From JBNJEM01 sp051745935 (GTDB taxonomy: Bacteria; Planctomycetota; Planctomycetia; Pirellulales; Pirellulaceae), in the NCBI GenBank assembly GCA_051745935.1, contig JBNJEM010000216.1:1-10993 (forward strand): a DNA stretch of 10,993 bases, given 5' to 3'. The notes below the pieces were generated by a model, which was not told the origin of the DNA, ran no database searches, and saw only the letters and a list, made by a program, of their open reading frames with translations. The position numbers were made by a program, and so were the translations under genes. Position 1 is the stretch's first letter; every line of letters begins with the position of its first letter. Shown here piece by piece: positions 6,614-10,993 of this stretch.

Positions 6614-7639
6614 TCAGTCAATGGGTATCAGTTCTCCCAATTCGACCGAGCGGGCGGCGGCCAGGCACATGGCCACCGACCACCTGCCATCTTCGCCGGT
6701 ACAGGGCAATCCGCTGTTGTTGGCGATGGCCGAAACGATCCTGGCCACGTGTTCTTCCAGTTCGTACAATTCACCCGACGCTTTTGCAACGGGAACGTCT
6801 TCCACCTCATCACCCTTGGAGGCTCGCAGCGAATGGGTTGCACTTCGCGTTCGATCCATCGCGCCGCTCCAACTCGCCCAGATTGCTCCTTCGGTCCCGG
6901 TGAGTTTCACGGTCTGATGGTGCTCGAACGCGCTGAGCGTTTGGGACACAACGGCATATGCCCCGCCGTGGAACTTCATAATCGCGCTGAAATTGTCCTG
7001 TAGTTCCGGATGCCCTGATTGCCGCGAATTGGCGGCGGCGTACACCGTATCGGGCTGACCGACGGAACCGAGGTACCACCGCGCGAGATCGAAGAAGTGA
7101 ATCGGCTCTTCCAAGATCCAGTTGCCCACGCGGTCAATATCAAATCGCCAGCCGTCGGAGCCCAAGCGATAGGGGTTGCGGGACAGTTCGACCAGGACAT
7201 ACTGTGGTTGTCCCACGTACCCGTTCGCGACGAGCGTTTTCACTTGTCCCCACAACGAGGACAGGCGAAATTCATGGTTGATCGCCAATCGCCGGTCATG
7301 TTCTCGCGCCAGTCGGATTAAATCCTCGCACTGGTCGATTCTCAGGCACATCGGTTTCTCGAGAAACACGTGTTTACCTGAAGTCATCGCAGCCGCCGCA
7401 ACCTCATAATGCAGGAAGCTCGGCAGAACAATGTCGATGATATCCAGATCCTCGCGAGCCACGAGAGCACGGTAATCTTCCACGATATCGGCGTCTGGGA
7501 ACTTCTCGCCAGCCGCGGATCGGCCTTCCGGCGACTGTTCAGCGATTGCCGCCAGACAAGCCTGGTCCGTCCTTCGAATTGCTTCCGCGTGACAACGCCC
7601 CCAGGCGCCGTAACCGACAAGGCCAAAACGAATGGGCAT
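6614..7639 (-). CDS. Gfo/Idh/MocA family NAD(P)-dependent oxidoreductase
   Basis: A 341-aa cytoplasmic enzyme. The N-terminal Rossmann fold opens with GLVGYGAWGRCH (~6-17), the GxGxxG dinucleotide-binding loop. The family hallmark EKP (FLEKPM, Glu94-Lys95-Pro96) carries the usual catalytic Lys. The C-terminal alpha/beta domain contains GNWILEEPIHFFDLARW (~172-188), which supplies the usual active-site His181 and Asp184. Members oxidise or reduce sugars, inositols and related polyols, or act on sugar nucleotides; this sequence does not reveal which. The start ATG has AGGAGG five bases upstream, the clearest ribosome site in the window. It starts 50 bases after the small ORF that follows the aldehyde dehydrogenase, so these genes probably form one operon. 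The length and all key motifs are normal. Confidence 0.94.
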   Translation of the reverse strand: MPIRFGLVGYGAWGRCHAEAIRRTDQACLAAIAEQSPEGRSAAGEKFPDADIVEDYRALVAREDLDIIDIVLPSFLHYEVAAAAMTSGKHVFLEKPMCLRIDQCEDLIRLAREHDRRLAINHEFRLSSLWGQVKTLVANGYVGQPQYVLVELSRNPYRLGSDGWRFDIDRVGNWILEEPIHFFDLARWYLGSVGQPDTVYAAANSRQSGHPELQDNFSAIMKFHGGAYAVVSQTLSAFEHHQTVKLTGTEGAIWASWSGAMDRTRSATHSLRASKGDEVEDVPVAKASGELYELEEHVARIVSAIANNSGLPCTGEDGRWSVAMCLAAARSVELGELIPID

Positions 7640-7689
7640 ATTTCCCTCCTACCGCAAGAATTGGACATGATACCACGACATGATCATGG

Positions 7690-7995
7690 TCAGGAAACTC
7701 GTGAACTTAGCAGCGAACGTAACCATCCCCAGGACACGCCTGGGGCATTTACCAAACCAGCACACTTTTCCATTTCCGGCGGATCCCAAATGCCTGGCGG
7801 CGCGAACGGATCAAAGGGGGCCACGGGAACAATCAGCGTAGCGGGGTCGCGGTGGGATCGCGCTTCTTCGATTGGATCCAACATGGCTTCGGCCCCGTGA
7901 TTGGCCACGCCGTCCTCGCCCGTTACGCTTTTCCACGAACACGCGGGGGGCCGAAACGGTCCGGACGCCCCAATATTCAGGAACCGGTCAGTCAT
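7690..7995 (-). CDS. Small hypothetical protein coupled to the aldehyde dehydrogenase gene
   Basis: A 101-aa frame whose ATG (7995-7993) overlaps the TGA stop of the aldehyde dehydrogenase gene (ATGA). GGAG lies about eight bases ahead, inside the end of that gene. The arrangement is typical of translational coupling. The protein is rich in Pro and Trp, with a central stretch LIVPVAPFDPFAPPGIWDPP (~54-73) and scattered Cys (19, 78). No signal peptide, membrane segment or known motif is visible. Codon choice looks similar to the neighbouring genes. It may be a genuine small protein of the operon, or the remnant of a longer gene cut short before the Gfo/Idh gene. I do not recognise it. Confidence 0.45.
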   Translation of the reverse strand: MTDRFLNIGASGPFRPPACSWKSVTGEDGVANHGAEAMLDPIEEARSHRDPATLIVPVAPFDPFAPPGIWDPPEMEKCAGLVNAPGVSWGWLRSLLSSRVS

Positions 7996-9419
7996 GCTTC
8001 CACTCCCATGGAAACATGTTTTGTTTCGAGAAACGCCTCGATCCCTTCCACGCCGAGTTCCCGGCCCCAGCCACTTTGTTTTAGTCCACCGAACGGGCAA
8101 TTGCTGGTGGAGGGTACGCCGTCGTTAATCCCGATCGTGCCGGCTTCAAGCTGTTCGGCCAGCCGCCAGCCGCGGGACAGGTTGCTGGTAAATGCATAGG
8201 CGGACAAACCATAACGGGTGGCATTCGCCCACTTAACCGCCTGCTCCTCGCCGTCGAAGGGCATCACGGGGATAACCGGGGCGAATGTTTCGTCCAGCAT
8301 GCAAGGAGAGTCTTCGGGAACATCGGCCAGTACCGTTGGTTCCAGAAAAAAGCCGTGATTCCCGGTCGTGGCCCCGCCGCACAGCACCCGCGCGCCGCGA
8401 TTACACGCCTGCTCGATGTGCATGAGGGCCTTGTCGAGCGCCGCGCGATCGATGAGCGGACCGATATCGGTATCCTCGTCCAGGCCGTTGCCCACCTTGA
8501 GTTTGCTCGTTTCAGCGCAGAATGCGTCCAGGAACTGGTCATGGATTCCGCGTTGTACATAGAGCCGATTCGCGGCGATGCAGGACTGGCCCGTGTTACG
8601 CATCTTGGCGGCCAACGCCCCCTGGACGGCCACATCGAGGTCGGCGTCATCAAAGACCAGCACGGGCGCGTGTCCCCCCAGCTCCAATGAGAGTTTGGTT
8701 ACGTTGCGGGCGGCGGCCACGATCAGCTGTTTACCCACGACCGTGGACCCCGTAAAACTGATTTTTCGGCAGATCGGGTTCTCGAGCAGTTCGGCGCCAA
8801 TGTCCCGAGAGTTCCCCAGAACCAGCTGGAACACGCCCTTTGGCAGATCGGCCTCTTCAATGACTTCCGCCAAAGCCACGCAGCAAAGGGGCGTGGCGGT
8901 GGCCGGTTTGAGCACCACCGGACAACCGGCCGCCAAAGCGGGCGCCATCTTGCGAACAGCCAATATCAACGGGAAATTCCAGGGGGTGATGAGCCCCGCG
9001 ACGCCAATCGGACTCTTGATCACCACATGTCGCTTTCCATCAGCCTGGTGCGGCACAACGCGACCATACGTCCGCCGCGCTTCCTCGGCGAACCATTCGA
9101 GATGGTCAATCGTCCCGTTCACCTCCCCCATGCTCTCGCGCAACGGCTTCCCGTTTTCCAGCGTGATTAGCCGTGCCAGCTCCTCGCGGCGCCGGTCCAG
9201 GCCCGCCGCAATCCGCCGGAGAAACCCGCCTCGCTGCTTGCCCGTCAGCCGCCGCCATGCCCCCCAGGCCGCCTCGCTGTCCGCAAGCACCTGACGCATG
9301 CCGTCGCGCTCAATCGTGGCGACTTGACCGATCACTTCACCGGTGGCCGGATTGGTTACATCGAGTGGCTCGTTGGGAGCCCTCCAACCGTCGGCCAAAT
9401 ACAGATTTCGAACGTCCAT
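7992..9419 (-). CDS. NAD(P)-dependent aldehyde dehydrogenase, succinate/glutarate-semialdehyde dehydrogenase type
   Basis: A 475-aa cytoplasmic enzyme of the aldehyde dehydrogenase superfamily. Visible residues are PWNFP with Asn148, VVLKPA with Lys171, LELGG with general-base Glu246, NTGQSC with nucleophile Cys280, and ETFAP with cofactor-binding Glu378. The C-terminal part (EQLEAGTIGIN, then CPFGGLKQSG) is of the GabD-like subgroup that oxidises succinate semialdehyde or glutarate semialdehyde to the diacid. No GABA aminotransferase or lysine-degradation gene is nearby, and relatives oxidise other aldehydes such as glycolaldehyde, so the substrate is only inferred. ETFAP differs from the more common ETFGP. 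The ribosome site is weak (GGA eight bases before ATG). It overlaps the following small ORF by ATGA. Upstream, a ~197-bp repeat separates it from the transaldolase gene. Confidence 0.93.
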   Translation of the reverse strand: MDVRNLYLADGWRAPNEPLDVTNPATGEVIGQVATIERDGMRQVLADSEAAWGAWRRLTGKQRGGFLRRIAAGLDRRREELARLITLENGKPLRESMGEVNGTIDHLEWFAEEARRTYGRVVPHQADGKRHVVIKSPIGVAGLITPWNFPLILAVRKMAPALAAGCPVVLKPATATPLCCVALAEVIEEADLPKGVFQLVLGNSRDIGAELLENPICRKISFTGSTVVGKQLIVAAARNVTKLSLELGGHAPVLVFDDADLDVAVQGALAAKMRNTGQSCIAANRLYVQRGIHDQFLDAFCAETSKLKVGNGLDEDTDIGPLIDRAALDKALMHIEQACNRGARVLCGGATTGNHGFFLEPTVLADVPEDSPCMLDETFAPVIPVMPFDGEEQAVKWANATRYGLSAYAFTSNLSRGWRLAEQLEAGTIGINDGVPSTSNCPFGGLKQSGWGRELGVEGIEAFLETKHVSMGVEA

Positions 9420-9478
9420 GGTTCACATCCAATCGGGTTTTGACTTGAAATGAGCATGAAATGCGCAACCTCCGAGCC

Positions 9479-9675
9479 CCTAAGAATCCGTAAAGAAACA
9501 ACTGTCTGATTCAAGGACTTCGAGTGATGTCCCCAGCTCGGGCCAGCGGAGACTCGGGTTGTTCGCTCCATCAGGGCGAGTACCCGCGCTGCATGAGATG
9601 CCCCGGGCTGGTCCCGGGGAGTTTCACGTTTTTCGCTAATGGGTGGCCCTCTCATTGTTTTCCCGTTTCGGTCCG
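9479..9675. repeat. ~197-bp direct repeat, copy 1
   Basis: Matches 10795-10992 in the same orientation, with about 16 mismatches and one 1-base gap counted by eye. Almost all differences lie in the left half: 9581-9675 matches its partner with a single mismatch. The right half contains a CCCCGGG-CTGGT-CCCGGGG hairpin (9601-9619) followed by AGTTTCACGTTTTTCGC. It fills the gap between the transaldolase stop and the aldehyde dehydrogenase start. Open frames through it are not credible. It is probably a dispersed non-coding repeat. Confidence 0.85.
9597..9628 (+). repeat. Dispersed hairpin repeat, copy C (inside direct repeat copy 1)
   Basis: A 7-bp perfect stem, CCCCGGG (9601-9607) and CCCGGGG (9613-9619), around CTGGT. 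It is preceded by GATG and followed by AGTTTCACG. It shares this framework with the hairpin at 6156-6172. On the minus strand it lies ~70 bases after the transaldolase stop codon and could shape the 3' end of that transcript. Confidence 0.6.
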
Positions 9676-9688
9676 AGGCGGCCCCACG

Positions 9689-10357
9689 CTACGATCCCTT
9701 GCCGATCTGGTCGCCCCCCGGCACCTTTTTCCAGTCTTCCAGGAACATCTCGATACCCTTGTCGGTCAACGGATGGTCGTACAGCATCTTGAGTTGGTCG
9801 AACCGCATCGTGCAGATATCAGCACCGGCTAGTGCCGCTTCAAGAACGTGGGTGGGATGCCGCACGGCCGCTACGATGATCTCCGTCTCGAAATCGTAAT
9901 TATCGTAGATCTGCTTAATCTGCCGCACCAGATCCATCCCGAAGTGGCCCACGTTATCCAGGCGTCCAACAAATGGACTGATGTAACTCGCGCCAGCCTT
10001 GGCCGCGACCAACGCCTGAAGCGGCGAAAACGTCACGGTGACGTTCGTGCGGATCCCTTCCGCATGCAGCCGTTTGACCGCTTTCATGCCCTCTCTCAGA
10101 ATCGGTACCTTGACCACGGCGTTGTCCGCAATACGAGCCAACTGCCTGGCCTCGCTGACGATCCTATCCGCATCCATTCCCAACACCTCCAGGCTCACCG
10201 GCCCGTCCACCAGTGCACAGATCTCCTGGTACAGTTCCACCGGAGACCTGCCAGCCTTGGACACGTGCGTTGGATTGGTCGTCACACCGTCCAGTATCCC
10301 CCAAGAAGCCGCTTCGCGGATTTGTTCCACGTCAGCCGTATCAATGAATAGCTTCAT
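9689..10357 (-). CDS. Transaldolase of the small (FSA/TalC-like) family
   Basis: A 222-aa single-domain TIM barrel of the transaldolase / fructose-6-phosphate aldolase family. It acts in the cytoplasm on sugar phosphates of the pentose phosphate pathway. Motifs: FIDTADV with Asp6, GVTTNPT (~24-30), VVKVP with Schiff-base Lys83, TNVTVTFS (~104-111), and SPFVGRLDN (~127-135). Two positions separate true transaldolases from the E. coli FSA aldolase. Here Glu57 (SLEV) replaces the FSA Gln, and Phe129 (SPFVGR) replaces the FSA Tyr. Both favour transaldolase activity (sedoheptulose 7-phosphate plus glyceraldehyde 3-phosphate). The frame extends 20 codons further upstream, but the ATG at 10357 is chosen because the family begins with M-x-L/F-x-D-T, and GGAGG lies seven bases ahead of it. 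It is the first gene of the co-directional series. Confidence 0.93.
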   Translation of the reverse strand: MKLFIDTADVEQIREAASWGILDGVTTNPTHVSKAGRSPVELYQEICALVDGPVSLEVLGMDADRIVSEARQLARIADNAVVKVPILREGMKAVKRLHAEGIRTNVTVTFSPLQALVAAKAGASYISPFVGRLDNVGHFGMDLVRQIKQIYDNYDFETEIIVAAVRHPTHVLEAALAGADICTMRFDQLKMLYDHPLTDKGIEMFLEDWKKVPGGDQIGKGS

Positions 10358-10363
10358 CCGTAT

Positions 10364-10370
10364 CCCTCCC
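10364..10370 (-). promoter_or_regulatory. Shine-Dalgarno of the transaldolase gene
   Basis: GGGAGGG on the minus strand, centred about nine bases before the ATG at 10357. It fixes the start there rather than at the in-frame codon at 10417. Confidence 0.7.
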
Positions 10371-10794
10371 TTGCGTGGCCGAGATGGAAACAAGCCTCCG
10401 AACCCCCCTCGACTCAATGGGCCGGCCAGAGGCGTACTGTCACGCAGAACACCTTAGAACCATCACCTTATCAGGGTTATCGACCGCGTCAAGAAGTGCA
10501 ACCTGGCACTTCGGCATGGCTCCGCTCTCCCCGCCAAGACCGGCCATCGGGCCCTCGTCCGCTCCCCGCTCCCCGCCGCCCTCGACCACCCGCATTCAGG
10601 GGCCTTCACCAAATGGACCGCTGGCAAGTGAGTTGTTGCTGAGTCGCAAAGCCGAGCTGAATCAGCGAGCGCGACTATGCAACACTCAGACGGCCGAAAT
10701 CCGGACATCGAAGGTCCGAACTAAAACCGCTTTATGTTTTGGAAAACGCTCGACGCGGCAAACGCAATCGCCCACGTCGTCCGTGGCGGTGGGC
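10371..10794. other. Gene-free region upstream of the transaldolase gene
   Basis: About 420 bases without a gene I can support. The minus-strand frame at 10708-10463 (81 codons) is Arg/Ala/Ser-rich, has no ribosome site or domain signal, and would cover the candidate promoter. A weak hairpin (GCCCAC and GTGGGC, 10770-10794) sits immediately beside the second direct repeat copy. Nothing else stands out. Confidence 0.5.
10465..10492 (-). promoter_or_regulatory. Possible sigma70-type promoter for the transaldolase gene
   Basis: On the minus strand TTGACG (10492-10487) is followed after 16 bases by TAAGGT (10470-10465), about 108 bases before the transaldolase ATG. The -35 box matches five of six consensus bases. 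The -10 box is poor and the spacer one base short. It is the best candidate in this upstream region, but weak. Confidence 0.25.
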
Positions 10795-10992
10795 CCTAAG
10801 GATCTGTTAAGAAATAACTGTCTGATTTAAGGAGTTGTGAGTGATGTTCCCAGCTCGGGCCAACGGAGACTCAGCTTGCTCGCTCCATCACGGCGGTTAC
10901 CCGCGCTGCATGAGATGCCCCGGGCTGGTCCCGGGGAGTTTCACGTTTTTCGCTAATGGGTGGCCCCCTCATTGTTTTCCCGTTTCGGTCCG
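10795..10992. repeat. ~198-bp direct repeat, copy 2
   Basis: Partner of the sequence at 9479-9675, same orientation. Similarity begins at CCTAAG and runs to CGGTCCG. After that the first copy continues with A and this one with T, but only one base remains before the window ends, so the true right boundary cannot be fixed. The segment 10898-10992 is nearly identical to 9581-9675. It encloses a CCCCGGG-CTGGT-CCCGGGG hairpin at 10918-10936. Confidence 0.85.
10914..10945 (+). repeat. Dispersed hairpin repeat, copy D (inside direct repeat copy 2)
   Basis: Identical to copy C: CCCCGGG (10918-10924) and CCCGGGG (10930-10936) around CTGGT, with GATG before and AGTTTCACG after. Confidence 0.6.
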
Positions 10993-10993
10993 T

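Noticed and set aside
7665..7688. Palindrome CATGATCATG with a nearby repeated ACATGAT, as a possible operator
   Set aside because: Very short, low-complexity, located inside a probable operon and without a regulator gene nearby.
9356..9655. Minus-strand 99-codon frame across the direct repeat
   Set aside because: It lies mostly in the repeat, overlaps the aldehyde dehydrogenase start out of frame and has no protein-like features.
10463..10708. Minus-strand 81-codon frame
   Set aside because: Arg/Ala/Ser-rich, no ribosome site or motif, and it overlaps the candidate promoter of the transaldolase gene.
1..10993. tRNA, rRNA, CRISPR array, transposase or defence genes
   Set aside because: I looked for regularly spaced repeats, tRNA T-loop signatures and characteristic protein motifs on both strands and found none.

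Overview
The window is a moderately GC-rich stretch of bacterial chromosome. Every convincing gene lies on the minus strand, so transcription runs from right to left. The gene set suggests a member of the Planctomycetota: a large exported protein with a DUF4838 domain, two enzymes with twin-arginine (Tat) export signals (a sugar isomerase-like TIM barrel and a metallophosphoesterase), a Gfo/Idh/MocA oxidoreductase, and intergenic DNA full of short GC-rich dispersed hairpin repeats. This is an inference from gene content and style. No rRNA or marker gene in the window proves it.

Layout in the direction of transcription: (1) 10993-10358 has no gene. It holds one copy of a ~198 bp direct repeat and, near 10480, a possible promoter. 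(2) 10357-9689 is a small transaldolase / fructose-6-phosphate aldolase family enzyme. (3) 9675-9479 is the second copy of the direct repeat. (4) 9419-7992 is a succinate/glutarate-semialdehyde dehydrogenase-type aldehyde dehydrogenase. It overlaps by ATGA a small unrecognised ORF (7995-7690). A Gfo/Idh/MocA oxidoreductase (7639-6614) with a strong ribosome binding site follows. (5) 6613-6019 is a repeat-rich intergenic region. It contains a composite element made of a perfect 28-bp inverted repeat enclosing two further hairpins, plus degenerate repeats shared with regions 1 and 3. (6) 6018-4822 is a Tat-exported metallophosphoesterase. (7) 4599-3910 is a staphylococcal-nuclease-like lipoprotein and 3873-2911 is a Tat-exported sugar phosphate isomerase/epimerase-like protein, ending in a GC-rich hairpin. 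(8) 2461-161 is a DUF4838 protein related to alpha-glucuronidases, followed with a GTGA overlap by a possible ORF that runs off the left edge.

The right half (transaldolase, aldehyde dehydrogenase, Gfo/Idh oxidoreductase) looks like intracellular carbohydrate and aldehyde metabolism. The left half encodes exported proteins: two Tat enzymes, one probable lipoprotein and one Sec-exported glycoside-hydrolase-like protein. That fits polysaccharide or extracellular sugar use, but the genes do not form a recognisable complete pathway. I see no CRISPR array, phage, transposase, toxin-antitoxin or defence system. The least explained DNA is the structured intergenic repeats at 6063-6575, 9479-9675 and 10795-10992.
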